A DNA stretch of 64,000 bases from Chitinophaga ginsengisoli (lineage in GTDB: Bacteria; Bacteroidota; Bacteroidia; Chitinophagales; Chitinophagaceae). Positions 1 to 8,353 of this stretch are shown one piece after another. Where the stretch lies: contig NZ_PYGK01000005.1 in assembly GCF_003014595.1 (NCBI RefSeq), forward strand, positions 1 to 64,000. The letters run 5' to 3'. Under the pieces are notes generated by a model, which worked only from the letters and a program-made list of their open reading frames with translations, made no database searches and had not been told where the DNA came from. The first letter of the stretch is position 1. Each line of letters starts with the position of its first letter. A program made the translations under genes and the position numbers.

Positions 1-27
1 TACTGATAATGTTTTACCTCTTGCCAT
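1..27 (-). CDS. possible 5' end of a gene leaving the left edge (partial)
   Basis: On the minus strand an ATG at 27 opens a frame reading MARGKTLSV to the window edge. Nine codons are too few to assign anything. An alternative in-frame or nearby ATG lies further upstream (near 49). Its position just inside the hairpin at 93-124 would fit a transposase gene inside an insertion sequence whose end is that hairpin, but this is inference. It could equally be chance. Confidence 0.18.
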
Positions 28-92
28 GACTTAATTTACTAAGAATCATGGTTCCAAGATATTTTTTCGTCCTTTTTTTTACTAAAAATAAA

Positions 93-124
93 GAGAGTGC
101 CTCAATTACTTTTGAGACACCCTC
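93..124. repeat. hairpin / possible insertion-sequence terminal repeat
   Basis: GTGCCTCAA (97-105) pairs with TTGAGACAC (112-120), with GAG/CTC pairs outside it. On the minus strand the only internal mismatch becomes a G-U wobble. The outer minus-strand sequence starts GAGGGTGTCTCAAAAG, which resembles the terminal inverted repeats of several DDE-transposase insertion sequences. No T-run follows on the plus strand, and no gene ends immediately upstream, so a terminator is less likely. The matching second end would lie outside the window. Confidence 0.35.
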
Positions 125-215
125 ATTGATTGTAGCGCGGGGGGATAACCCCGGGTATACGCATGTCCCCGGTGAACGTAAATGACAACCCCGGGAATTA
201 ACGTAAATTCACGCC

Positions 216-1772
216 ATGAATTTGACCCAGGAGCAGACCGCCATCATCAAAAGCAAAGGAGACATCAGGATCATCGCCGTAGCTGGCGCCGGTAAAACCA
301 CCACATTGGCCGAATATGCAAAAGCGAGGCCCGATAAACGCATTCTCTATCTCGCATTCAACAAAACCGTCAAACTGGAGGCAGAGAAGAAATTCGCCGC
401 TATGAAGCTCTCTCACGTGAGAGTAGAAACTGCGCACTCACTGGCTTTCTACTACATCGTAAGAGGCTCTGGTTACACGCTTAAAAGCGAGGGGTATAAA
501 GTCAATGAGATCGTCGACATCCTGCATCTGCGGGGCCTGAAAGGGAAACACACCGAATCTATCCTCGCTACGCATATCAACGCTTACCTGGCTTACTTCT
601 GCAACAGTGCGCCTGCGAAAGTGCAGGACCTCGACTATGAAGATATCCTGACGGATAAAGAAGCCATCGAATTCGCTACCAAATACAAAAAGGATATTCA
701 ATACCAGACCCGCTTATTCCTTGACAAAATGAATAAGGGGGAGATCCCCATCACACACGATTTCTACCTGAAGAAATTCCAGCTGGCCCGTCCTGTACTG
801 GATTATGACATCATCCTTTTTGACGAGGGACAGGATGCTTCCGGTGCCATGCTGGATGTTTTCCGTTCACAACAGGGTGCTAAGGTGCTGGTAGGTGATA
901 GCCATCAGCAGATCTATGGCTGGCGGCATGCAGTGAACTCCCTCGATAAACTGAACTATCCGTTATACACACTCAGTACGAGTTTCCGTTTCGACCAGGA
1001 CATTGCTGATCTGGCATCTTACGTCATACAGTGGAAGAAGCTGTACAGTACTCCTCTGACGGTAAAGATCATCGGCTTCGGAAGGTCCAGGAAGAACAGC
1101 ACCCGTGCGGTAGTAGCCAGGACCAATGCAGGGTTGCTGGTGAAAGCGATTGAACTGCTGATTGAAAAGAAAGAGATCAGGACCATTTATTTTGAGGGCA
1201 GGCTGGAAAATTATACTTACGCCAATGAAGGTGCTTCTGTATATGATATCTTAAATCTCTACACCGGCGATGTTGGTCGTATCAGAGATAAGACCATTGC
1301 CAGTATGGATAGTATGGAAGACCTGGAAGAGTATATTAAAACGACTGGAGAGGCGCAAATGGGTATGCTGGTGGACATGGTGAAGAAATATGGAACGAAG
1401 ATCCCCGGGTATATTAAAAAACTGAAAGACTGCCATCTGGAGCACGATGATAAAGAGAAAGCGGATATGATCTTCTCTACCGTACATCGCTGCAAGGGGA
1501 TGGAGTATGATGAGGTAACGCTGACGAACGATTTCATCACACACGACAAAGTAGTGAAGCAGGCAGAGAACATCGACAGGGTCAATATCTCAAAACTATC
1601 AGAAGAGATCAACCTGTTGTATGTAGCTATTACCAGGGCGAAAAGTCATCTGTACATTCCCCAGGAGATCCTGACAGGGCAACAGAAAGTAGCGCCGGCC
1701 CTGAAGAAGCGAAGAGCTTCTGCTGCAGAAACAAAAGGGGAGAACTATGTGTATGCGGGGGAAAGAAAGTAA
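216..1772 (+). CDS. UvrD/REP-like superfamily 1 DNA helicase
   Basis: A 518-residue SF1A ATP-dependent helicase, cytoplasmic. Visible motifs are Walker A AVAGAGKTTT (residues 21-30), Walker B LFDEGQD (about 201-207), motif III GDSHQQIYGW (about 227-236), motif V VHRCKGMEYDE (about 424-434) and motif VI YVAITRAKSHLY (about 468-479), all in canonical order. It is shorter than UvrD, Rep or PcrA (about 650-720), mainly through smaller 1B/2B insertions, which resembles the compact FBH1-like branch. The likely role is unwinding DNA at stalled forks or during recombination repair; substrate and partners cannot be read. The ATG is preceded by no clear Shine-Dalgarno sequence, as is usual in Bacteroidota. 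It stands alone and converges with the receiver gene 11 bp downstream. Confidence 0.88.
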   Translation: MNLTQEQTAIIKSKGDIRIIAVAGAGKTTTLAEYAKARPDKRILYLAFNKTVKLEAEKKFAAMKLSHVRVETAHSLAFYYIVRGSGYTLKSEGYKVNEIVDILHLRGLKGKHTESILATHINAYLAYFCNSAPAKVQDLDYEDILTDKEAIEFATKYKKDIQYQTRLFLDKMNKGEIPITHDFYLKKFQLARPVLDYDIILFDEGQDASGAMLDVFRSQQGAKVLVGDSHQQIYGWRHAVNSLDKLNYPLYTLSTSFRFDQDIADLASYVIQWKKLYSTPLTVKIIGFGRSRKNSTRAVVARTNAGLLVKAIELLIEKKEIRTIYFEGRLENYTYANEGASVYDILNLYTGDVGRIRDKTIASMDSMEDLEEYIKTTGEAQMGMLVDMVKKYGTKIPGYIKKLKDCHLEHDDKEKADMIFSTVHRCKGMEYDEVTLTNDFITHDKVVKQAENIDRVNISKLSEEINLLYVAITRAKSHLYIPQEILTGQQKVAPALKKRRASAAETKGENYVYAGERK

Positions 1773-1783
1773 TGTTATGTCGG

Positions 1784-2206
1784 CTAATTCTTCTTGAAAT
1801 TCAGCAGGTCTATCATCAGGTTGAAGGCATCCATCGCAGTAGGGCTGTTCAGCTTTAAAGGTTTGATGATATATCCAGATATGCCCAGTTTCTCAGCAGT
1901 GGTTTTGTCTGTACGGTCGCCGGAAGTGGTGAGTATAAACCGTTTGATCTGCCTGAACTCTTCCCGGTCGCGCATATATTCCAGTACTTCAAACCCGTTT
2001 ACTTTGGGCATGTTGATGTCGATCAGCATCACATCGGGCAACGGTCCGTTACCAGTACTGATCTGCTCACTCAACAACGTGATTGCTTCCTCGCCATTTT
2101 TTGCATTGGTTAGTTTGTAAAAGATATTCAATTTGTCAAGTGAACGTTTGATATCTATCACATCCAGCTTATCGTCTTCTACCAATAAAATGTTGATCGG
2201 GTGCAT
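1784..2206 (-). CDS. stand-alone response-regulator receiver (Rcp1/CheY-like)
   Basis: A 140-residue single REC domain with no output domain. The acidic pocket is VEDD (residues 9-12), the phospho-acceptor is D63 in MLIDINMP, the switch Thr/Ser lies in LTTSGD (92-97) and the conserved Lys is K115 in IIKPLK, so all catalytic positions are intact. The extended beta4-alpha4 and C-terminal region resemble Rcp1-type receivers that pair with histidine kinases in Bacteroidota and cyanobacteria. It begins 2 bp after the stop of the upstream kinase on the same strand, so the two are almost certainly cotranscribed and act as a phosphorelay pair. With no DNA-binding domain, its output must be by protein interaction or phosphotransfer. 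Confidence 0.93.
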   Translation of the reverse strand: MHPINILLVEDDKLDVIDIKRSLDKLNIFYKLTNAKNGEEAITLLSEQISTGNGPLPDVMLIDINMPKVNGFEVLEYMRDREEFRQIKRFILTTSGDRTDKTTAEKLGISGYIIKPLKLNSPTAMDAFNLMIDLLNFKKN

Positions 2207-2208
2207 TA

Positions 2209-3678
2209 TTACTCTTTTGACCAGGTGAACGAAAAGACAGAACCCTTGCCTGGTGAAGAACTTACATTGATCTGTTGCTTCTTCAGATCGATGATCTTCT
2301 TGACTATTGCCAATCCTACGCCGGTGCTTTCGAAGCTATCCCTGTCTTTTAAAGTCTGAAAAATAATAAAAATCCGCTTATGGTAATGCTGTTCAATGCC
2401 ATTTCCATTGTCTTCGATGAAAAATTCATAGTGATCGGGCTGCTCTTTGCAATAGACTTTTACAGTAGGAAATGGCTTATCATTATGCTTAATGGCATTG
2501 CTGATCAGGTTGGAAAAGATCTGAAAGAGCCATAATCTTTCAGCATGAACAACAGGCAGATCGCCGATCTCAACCTGTACATTGCCGGTATCGGGCAGGT
2601 TGTCCACCGCTTCTTTTACAAGCGCATTGAGATATACTTCTTCCTTTTCAATTTCCTCCTTGTCGGCCTTGGCATAGGAAAGCAGTCCCTCAATAAGGTT
2701 TTCCGCCCTGTGTACACGCCCTTTGATAAGTTCCATATATTCAGTCATTTTGGGTGTGAGCTCTTCCTGGTGGTCCTCATCAATCCAGGTCACTACATTA
2801 CTGATACCTCTCAAAGGTCCTTTCAGGTCATGAGATACGATCTGTGCGAACTGGTCCAGTTCTGCATTGGACCGTTTTAACAGGGCAATATTTCCTGATA
2901 ATTGTCTGGCCATATGATTGAGCGCATTCCCAAGGGCGCTCAGTTCATCCTTCCCCAGGTCACTGATTGTTACATCATAATGCCCGCTGGCAATATTGTT
3001 GGCCATATCTGTCATAACCCTGATACGTCGGGATATCTTTAAGGTAACGAAAATGATAATGAATAATCCGAGGATAATAGATGTGGATGTCAACAGTAAA
3101 GATAACCTGTTCGTTCGCGTAACAGAGGCTGCCAGCTCCTGTTTCCGGACATCGCGCATAGTGTATTCAGAGGAGGAAAATGCCTTAAACTGTTGTTGCA
3201 GGGCCGTCTGTATACTTCTTTCATGACCGGAGGCAAACTTTTCTTTGTACACCCTGTTAAATGTATCCAGGTGCTCACGGCTGATGTCGGCAGACATCTT
3301 TGCCTGTTTCAGCGGGTCGGTATATTCTTCCGTCCACTGATCATTCAACTCTTTAATGTGGTTGAGCATCCTGCGCTGTGCGGAGTCAGTGATAAGCCCT
3401 TCCATTTCTTTCAGGATCTGCGTGTTTTCTATATTGGCAGTATCATATGCCTCTACGAATGAGTGTTCTCCCGTTAACAGATAGCCCCTGAGCCCATTTA
3501 CCATCGTCAGCAGATTCCGCTGAAACCTGCTACTGTTACGCACCAGGTTGGTGGACCGGGTGAAGTAATCATTATTTTCCATCACTGCGTTCGACAGGCT
3601 GAAGTTGACGAAGGTCGTGATGGAAAAGAGTATCAGAATGGATACGAATCCAAGGAATATGTAATGAGATATCTTCAT
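2209..3678 (-). CDS. CHASE3-HAMP sensor histidine kinase
   Basis: Inner-membrane sensor kinase, 489 residues from the chosen start. A first membrane helix follows MKISHYIFLGF. A periplasmic CHASE3-like helical domain (about 25-185, with RGYLLTGE) follows, then a second helix (about 192-214), a HAMP linker (about 217-265), a dimerisation domain with phospho-acceptor H283 in IVSHDLKGPLRG, and the ATPase domain with N-box ISNAIKHND (N394), DNGNG (423-427) and GVGLAIVKK (453-461). The frame is open upstream to 3897, but those 73 residues are not protein-like and would put a tail before the first membrane helix, so the ATG at 3678 is preferred. It lies upstream of its receiver with a 2-bp gap and is divergent from the aldehyde oxidoreductase operon. 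The signal sensed is not apparent. Confidence 0.92.
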   Translation of the reverse strand: MKISHYIFLGFVSILILFSITTFVNFSLSNAVMENNDYFTRSTNLVRNSSRFQRNLLTMVNGLRGYLLTGEHSFVEAYDTANIENTQILKEMEGLITDSAQRRMLNHIKELNDQWTEEYTDPLKQAKMSADISREHLDTFNRVYKEKFASGHERSIQTALQQQFKAFSSSEYTMRDVRKQELAASVTRTNRLSLLLTSTSIILGLFIIIFVTLKISRRIRVMTDMANNIASGHYDVTISDLGKDELSALGNALNHMARQLSGNIALLKRSNAELDQFAQIVSHDLKGPLRGISNVVTWIDEDHQEELTPKMTEYMELIKGRVHRAENLIEGLLSYAKADKEEIEKEEVYLNALVKEAVDNLPDTGNVQVEIGDLPVVHAERLWLFQIFSNLISNAIKHNDKPFPTVKVYCKEQPDHYEFFIEDNGNGIEQHYHKRIFIIFQTLKDRDSFESTGVGLAIVKKIIDLKKQQINVSSSPGKGSVFSFTWSKE

Positions 3679-4069
3679 CGTACCGGCAAGTCTAATAAAA
3701 AATGAGTATAAAACCCAACGACCACTATTATCCGGTACAGTTTTGGCGGCTGTCCTGGCTGTGTTTGTACCGGTACATACATCAATTTCGCTGTATGAGG
3801 ACGTAAACAACGGGCCTATGTATGAATGCGCACTGGTAAAGGCTTGGGGACGGGGATGATGGTTTAGTGGATACCTTGCAGATCTATCCCGTGCCATTCG
3901 TCATTTCGGAAGCCATGTTGTGAGGTAAATTTATTAAGTTGACGAAAATAACGCCATTCAAAGCACGAAGGAAGCGATCAAGTAACAGAGAAAACCTGAA
4001 ATTGCCGGAAGCTTTACATAGGAAACGAAGAAACTGCACAATACTGTCAAACTGAAACAGAAGCAAACT
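3679..4069. other. divergent promoter region, no gene seen
   Basis: This 391-bp stretch separates the kinase-receiver pair (leftward) from paoABC (rightward) and must carry both promoters. I found no convincing TTTG/TAnnTTTG pair and no strong inverted repeat. The open minus-strand frame covering 3679-3897 is treated as non-coding (see the kinase entry). Confidence 0.5.
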
Positions 4070-4696
4070 ATGGATGACCAACTCAAAAACGAGGAGCATA
4101 CCGGTACTTCCCGGCGCTCTTTCCTGAAGAAATCCTCTCTGATCACCGCGTTGGCGTTAACGCCCGATACTGTGATCAAAGCCGCGGAAAAAGGCCTTGA
4201 TGAACAGATCGCATCGGCTATTGAAACGATGCCGCTGAGCCTCACCATCAACGGTGTGAAACAAAGTGTCAGGATAGAACCCCGTGTTACCTTACTGGAC
4301 CTGTTGCGGGAACGCCTGCACCTCACCGGCACCAAAAAAGGCTGCGACCACGGACAGTGTGGCGCCTGTACCGTACATGTTGATGGTCAGCGGGTGAACT
4401 CCTGCCTCACATTGGCCCTGACCACAGAAGGCCGGAATGTGACCACCATCGAAGGACTGGCAGATGGCGATAATCTGCATCCTATGCAGGAAGCTTTCCT
4501 GGAGCATGACGGCTTCCAGTGCGGTTACTGCACACCGGGACAGATCATGTCTGCGGTATGCTGCATCCGGGAAGGTCATGCCAATACGCCAGATGAGGTA
4601 CGTGAATATATGAGTGGCAACATCTGCCGTTGCGGCGCTTACTCCAATATCGTAGATGCTATCATGGACGTAAAACAGGGAGGGAAGAAAGTATGA
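4070..4696 (+). CDS. paoA: aldehyde oxidoreductase [2Fe-2S] subunit, Tat-exported (PaoA-like)
   Basis: Iron-sulfur subunit, 208 residues, of a periplasmic molybdo-flavo aldehyde oxidoreductase of the xanthine oxidase family. The N-terminus has a twin-arginine signal, SRRSFLKKS (R15-R16), followed by a hydrophobic stretch, so the complex is probably exported folded. The plant-type [2Fe-2S] cluster ligands are C92, C97, C100 and C112; the second helical [2Fe-2S] domain has C151, C154, C186 and C188. This order and length match E. coli PaoA/YagT (about 229). The last codons overlap the next gene by four bases (ATGA). It passes electrons from the molybdenum subunit to the FAD subunit. The exact aldehyde or heterocycle substrate cannot be read; isoquinoline oxidoreductase small subunits are a related alternative, but the separate FAD subunit argues for the Pao type. 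Confidence 0.9.
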   Translation: MDDQLKNEEHTGTSRRSFLKKSSLITALALTPDTVIKAAEKGLDEQIASAIETMPLSLTINGVKQSVRIEPRVTLLDLLRERLHLTGTKKGCDHGQCGACTVHVDGQRVNSCLTLALTTEGRNVTTIEGLADGDNLHPMQEAFLEHDGFQCGYCTPGQIMSAVCCIREGHANTPDEVREYMSGNICRCGAYSNIVDAIMDVKQGGKKV

Positions 4697-5676
4697 ACCA
4701 GTTCAGTTATATGAGGGTCACCTCTAAAGAATCTGCCATTGCGGCTTTGGCGAAAGATAAAGCCGCGATGTTCCTGGCCGGTGGTACCAACCTGGTGGAC
4801 CTGATGAAGAGTGGTGTGACAAGTCCTGAAAGGCTGGTAGATATCAACAATGTGCCACTGGCAACAATAGAAGAAACAAAAACCGGCCTCCGTATCGGGG
4901 CACTGGCAAAGAATACAGCTGTTGCGGAAAATGCGTTGGTCATCAAACATTTCCCGCTCCTGTCACAGGCGCTGAAAGCAGGGGCTTCTCCGCAGTTGAG
5001 GAACATGGCCACTGTAGGTGGCAATATGATGCAGCGTACCCGTTGCCATTATTTCTACGACAGCGCCTTGCCCTGTAATAAACGCAGCCCTGGCTCCGGT
5101 TGCGGTGCAATAGGAGGTTTCACCAGGATGCATGCCATCTTTGGCGCCAGTGATAAATGTATTGCCGTGCATCCCAGCGATATGTGTGTAGCACTCACCG
5201 CTCTGGATGCAGTGATTACAGTAACTGGTCCTAAAGGTGAGAGGAAGATTCCCTTTGGCGATTTTCACCGCCTGCCAGGCGATACGCCTGAACAGGACAA
5301 CAACCTGCAGCGGGGAGAACTGATCATCGCAGTGGACATTCCTTTCAACCAGTTAGCAGCGCATACGCATTATCTGAAAGTACGCGACCGTGCATCCTAT
5401 GCATTTGCGCTGGTATCAGTGGGTGCTGCTATGCAGATCAGAGGTGGCAACATCGCAGATGTGAGACTGGCCATGGGGGGCGTAGCACATAAACCCTGGC
5501 GTTTGAAGGAAGCAGAAGCCTGGCTGAAAGAGAAGTCTGCCACAGAAGAGAACTTCCGTAAGGCAGCAAGTATGGCAATGGCCAATGCGAAGTCGCAGGG
5601 AGGCAATGCATTCAAACTCACATTAGCGCCTAACACAATTGTGGAAGCGCTGAAAACAGCTGCCGCACAGGCATAA
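4693..5676 (+). CDS. paoB: aldehyde oxidoreductase FAD subunit with extra Fe-S cysteines (PaoB-like)
   Basis: A 327-residue FAD-binding subunit of the CoxM/XdhB family. FAD-contact motifs are FLAGGTNLVDLMK (about 27-39) and ATVGGNMMQRTR (about 106-117). Right after the second comes an insertion with C118, C128, C137, C156 and C165. In E. coli PaoB the equivalent insertion carries an unusual [4Fe-4S] cluster, so a cluster is likely here too. The ATG at 4693 overlaps the paoA stop by four bases; an open frame 63 bp further upstream lies entirely inside paoA and is rejected. It has no signal of its own and is presumably co-exported with PaoA's Tat signal. It accepts electrons from the [2Fe-2S] subunit and reduces an external acceptor. 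Confidence 0.9.
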   Translation: MNQFSYMRVTSKESAIAALAKDKAAMFLAGGTNLVDLMKSGVTSPERLVDINNVPLATIEETKTGLRIGALAKNTAVAENALVIKHFPLLSQALKAGASPQLRNMATVGGNMMQRTRCHYFYDSALPCNKRSPGSGCGAIGGFTRMHAIFGASDKCIAVHPSDMCVALTALDAVITVTGPKGERKIPFGDFHRLPGDTPEQDNNLQRGELIIAVDIPFNQLAAHTHYLKVRDRASYAFALVSVGAAMQIRGGNIADVRLAMGGVAHKPWRLKEAEAWLKEKSATEENFRKAASMAMANAKSQGGNAFKLTLAPNTIVEALKTAAAQA

Positions 5677-5703
5677 CATCTTCTAACGTTAAAAACCCAC
5701 CAT

Positions 5704-7872
5704 ATGGGAACCGATAAAAAAAGTGAGCCGATCAACCGGGTAGATGGCAGGGCCAAAGTGACAGGTAAGGCGAAATACTTTGCAGAATTTGAAGTGCCGG
5801 GAGTGACTTACTGTGTGATGGTGACCAGCACAATTGCCCGCGGCACTATTACGACCATCAATACTAAAACGGCCGAACGCGCACCCGGTGTGCTGGCAGT
5901 ATTCACCCACCTAAATATGCCTGCCATCCCAGGTTGGGCAGAACAGGGCAGTAACAGCAAACTTCCCTCCGGCGGTGAACGATACCGCATGTTAGGCAGC
6001 AATAAAATACTTTTCAATGGTCAGCCTATTGCGCTGGTTATTGCAGATACACTGGAACGTGCACAACATGCAGCGTCTCTCGTTACAGCTTCTTACAATA
6101 AATCCGAGCACCATACCGATCTCCTGAAGAATAAGGAAAAGGCGGCTATGCCTCCCCGCATGGGCGACTATACCCGCGGAAGTGACACAAATGCCCACAA
6201 TACTGCTCCGGTGGTGATGAAGGCCGATTATACTATTCCCATTGAAGTGCATAATCCGATGGAGCTAGCAGGTATCCTTGCATTCTGGGAAGGAGATGAC
6301 AAGCTCACCGTATATGCCAAAACACAGGGTGTTAAATCAACACAGCGAACACTGGCAGGTGCCTTTAAGATCGACGAAAAGAACATACAGGTATATTCTG
6401 AATTTGTTGGCGGAGGCTTTGGTATGGGACTACGTACCTGGCCACAGGAAGTAGCAGTGGCCGCAGCTGCCCGTGCATTGAAAAAGCCGGTGAAGCTAGT
6501 ACTGACCCGCGATCAGATGTTCACACTGGTAGGGCATCGTCCTTACACCATCCAGCATATCAGCATGGGTGCTACACAGGATGGTCAGCTGTTGGGTATT
6601 TACCATGAGGCTACCGGCGAAACGGCCAGCTACGACGACTTCACAGAAGGTACCGTTGGCATGACCCGCTTTATGTATGCCTGTCCCAACGTAACCACGA
6701 AATACCGCATCGTACCATTGGACAGAGGCGTTCCTATCTGGATGCGTGGCCCGGGAGAAGCTACCGGTGCATTCGCACTGGAATCAGCCATCGATGAAAT
6801 GGCTTACAAAGTGAATATGGACCCGCTGCAATTCAGGTTGAAGAACTTTGCGGAAACTGATCCTGAAAAGAACAAGCCCTTTTCCAGCAACAACCTGAAA
6901 GAGGCGTACGAGCTTGGCAGTGAGAAGATCGGCTGGGCCAAACGTAATCCGGCTCCTGCCTCCATGAAAGAAGGCGATTGGCTGGTAGGTTATGGTATGA
7001 GTACCGGCGTATTTGGTGCCCATCGTGGAGAGTCTACCTGCCGTGCACAGTTAAACGCTGATGGTACTTTACTACTACAAAGTGCTACCAGCGATATTGG
7101 TCCTGGTACCAGCACTGCCATGGTGCAGATCGCACATGAAGTGACTGGCCTGTCCATAGGAAAGATCCATTTTGAGCTGGGTAATGCGGCCTTCCCGCCT
7201 TCCGGCAGCCAGGGAGGTTCTTCTACCGTATCTTCTGTAGGATCTGCTGTATTTGATGTTTGTACTGCACTAAAAGGCATGCTGACAGAAGCCGGCTTGA
7301 CATTCGACAATGGCACGGTAAAATCCGCTCAAGGTAAATCCGACAGTTTACAGGATGTACTGTCCAAACAAAACAAAACGTTCTTCGAAGTAACAAGATC
7401 CTCCAAAGGAGGTGCAGAGCTGGAGAAATATTCCCTGTATTCTTTCTCCATTCATTTTGCAGAAGTACGGGTGCATCCTGCTACCGGTGTCGTAAGAGTG
7501 AAAAGAGTAGTGACAGTCGCTGATTCCGGCAGAATTGTAAGTCCTAAAACTGCAGCCAGCCAGATGATCGGCGGTGTAACCGGCGGTATTGGTATGGCCC
7601 TGACAGAAGAAGGTATCATTGATCACCGCTTCGGCCGTTTTGTGAACAACAACCTGGCAGATTACCATGTACCTGTAAGTGCTGATGTACCGCATATTGA
7701 GACGATCTTCATCGACAAACCCGATCCTATCACCAATCCGATGGGCTCCAAAGGGATGGGAGAGATTGCCCTGATCGGTTTCTCTGCCGCCGTTGCGAAT
7801 GCTGTTTACCACGCCACTGGTAAGCGTATCAGAGAGTTGCCTATCACACCCGATAAGATATTGTCTGCGTAA
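5704..7872 (+). CDS. paoC: aldehyde oxidoreductase molybdenum-binding subunit (PaoC-like)
   Basis: Catalytic subunit, 722 residues, close to E. coli PaoC (732). The N-terminal domain begins NRVDGRAKVTGKAKYFAEF, and the molybdopterin-binding regions include EFVGGGFGMG (about 234-243) and a Gly/Ser-rich QGGSSTVSS loop (about 501-509). The base-catalytic glutamate is E687 in GSKGMGE, at the usual C-terminal position. Family members use molybdopterin cytosine dinucleotide and oxidise aldehydes to acids. The gene follows paoB by 27 bp and ends the operon at a strong terminator. No PaoD/XdhC-type cofactor-insertion chaperone is adjacent, so maturation must rely on a gene elsewhere. Confidence 0.92.
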   Translation: MGTDKKSEPINRVDGRAKVTGKAKYFAEFEVPGVTYCVMVTSTIARGTITTINTKTAERAPGVLAVFTHLNMPAIPGWAEQGSNSKLPSGGERYRMLGSNKILFNGQPIALVIADTLERAQHAASLVTASYNKSEHHTDLLKNKEKAAMPPRMGDYTRGSDTNAHNTAPVVMKADYTIPIEVHNPMELAGILAFWEGDDKLTVYAKTQGVKSTQRTLAGAFKIDEKNIQVYSEFVGGGFGMGLRTWPQEVAVAAAARALKKPVKLVLTRDQMFTLVGHRPYTIQHISMGATQDGQLLGIYHEATGETASYDDFTEGTVGMTRFMYACPNVTTKYRIVPLDRGVPIWMRGPGEATGAFALESAIDEMAYKVNMDPLQFRLKNFAETDPEKNKPFSSNNLKEAYELGSEKIGWAKRNPAPASMKEGDWLVGYGMSTGVFGAHRGESTCRAQLNADGTLLLQSATSDIGPGTSTAMVQIAHEVTGLSIGKIHFELGNAAFPPSGSQGGSSTVSSVGSAVFDVCTALKGMLTEAGLTFDNGTVKSAQGKSDSLQDVLSKQNKTFFEVTRSSKGGAELEKYSLYSFSIHFAEVRVHPATGVVRVKRVVTVADSGRIVSPKTAASQMIGGVTGGIGMALTEEGIIDHRFGRFVNNNLADYHVPVSADVPHIETIFIDKPDPITNPMGSKGMGEIALIGFSAAVANAVYHATGKRIRELPITPDKILSA

Positions 7873-7883
7873 ATATTTGTAGA

Positions 7884-7909
7884 AGGCCTCCGGTTTGGGG
7901 GCCTTTTTC
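7884..7909 (+). terminator. Rho-independent terminator after paoC
   Basis: AGGCCTCC (7884-7891) and GGGGGCCT form a stem with a short GTTT-like loop, followed by TTTTTCTTG. It lies 12 bp after the paoC stop and closes the operon. Confidence 0.8.
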
Positions 7910-8353
7910 TTGTTTCCTCACCATATTTCTTTGCCTTCGGCTGCGGCTTCAAAGAACTCAGCCAGGGTCCCACCTGAAGCCGGAAGCACTAAGGCACCGA
8001 AGCACCTAAAGTCGAAACACTTAAAATCAGCATCCCAAAATCGCCCATTGTGCATATGTTCTGCATAAATGGGGATAACTTCCCGCTTTACCACCTCAAG
8101 CCATCCCAGCCTTAAGATGTTACAAGTCCACCTCAAAGGCATGTATAAAGCATGTATAAAGCGTGTATAAAGCATGTCAACGCTACCTGGTTTTGACCCA
8201 TGCCAGCAATCCCAGACAATCCCTTCTGTCAATCGCCTGAAACCACCCCGCCGTGACTCACAAAACCGGAAAATCCCCCTATGAAACAACAACGATAAAA
8301 ATCGTAATTTCACAGATTGCCTCAGCCGCGAGGCCCGGGCAGCGAAACGAGAT
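7910..8353. other. gene-free region upstream of recD
   Basis: No convincing gene in this stretch; the open minus-strand frame here has no protein-like features. It holds degenerate short repeats at 7983-8025 (variants of aagcac, cctaaag and acttaaa) and the 11-bp tandem repeat listed separately. Near 8318-8340 a GC-rich segment (GCCTC...GAGGC) could form a small hairpin just before the recD start. The recDCB promoter should lie here, but I could not place one. Confidence 0.5.
8139..8177. repeat. 11-bp tandem repeat, about 3.5 copies
   Basis: The unit GCATGTATAAA occurs at 8139-8149 and 8150-8160, then GCGTGTATAAA at 8161-8171, then a partial GCATGTCAA. The 11-bp period is close to one DNA helical turn, so the motifs face the same side of the helix. 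Confidence 0.85.

Noticed and set aside
3679..3897. N-terminal extension of the sensor kinase
   Set aside because: The frame is open but not protein-like and would precede the first membrane helix. ATG 3678 gives the standard CHASE3 kinase start.
4630..4692. Upstream start for the FAD subunit
   Set aside because: It lies wholly inside paoA. The ATGA overlap at 4693 is the usual coupling, and the family N-terminus begins there.
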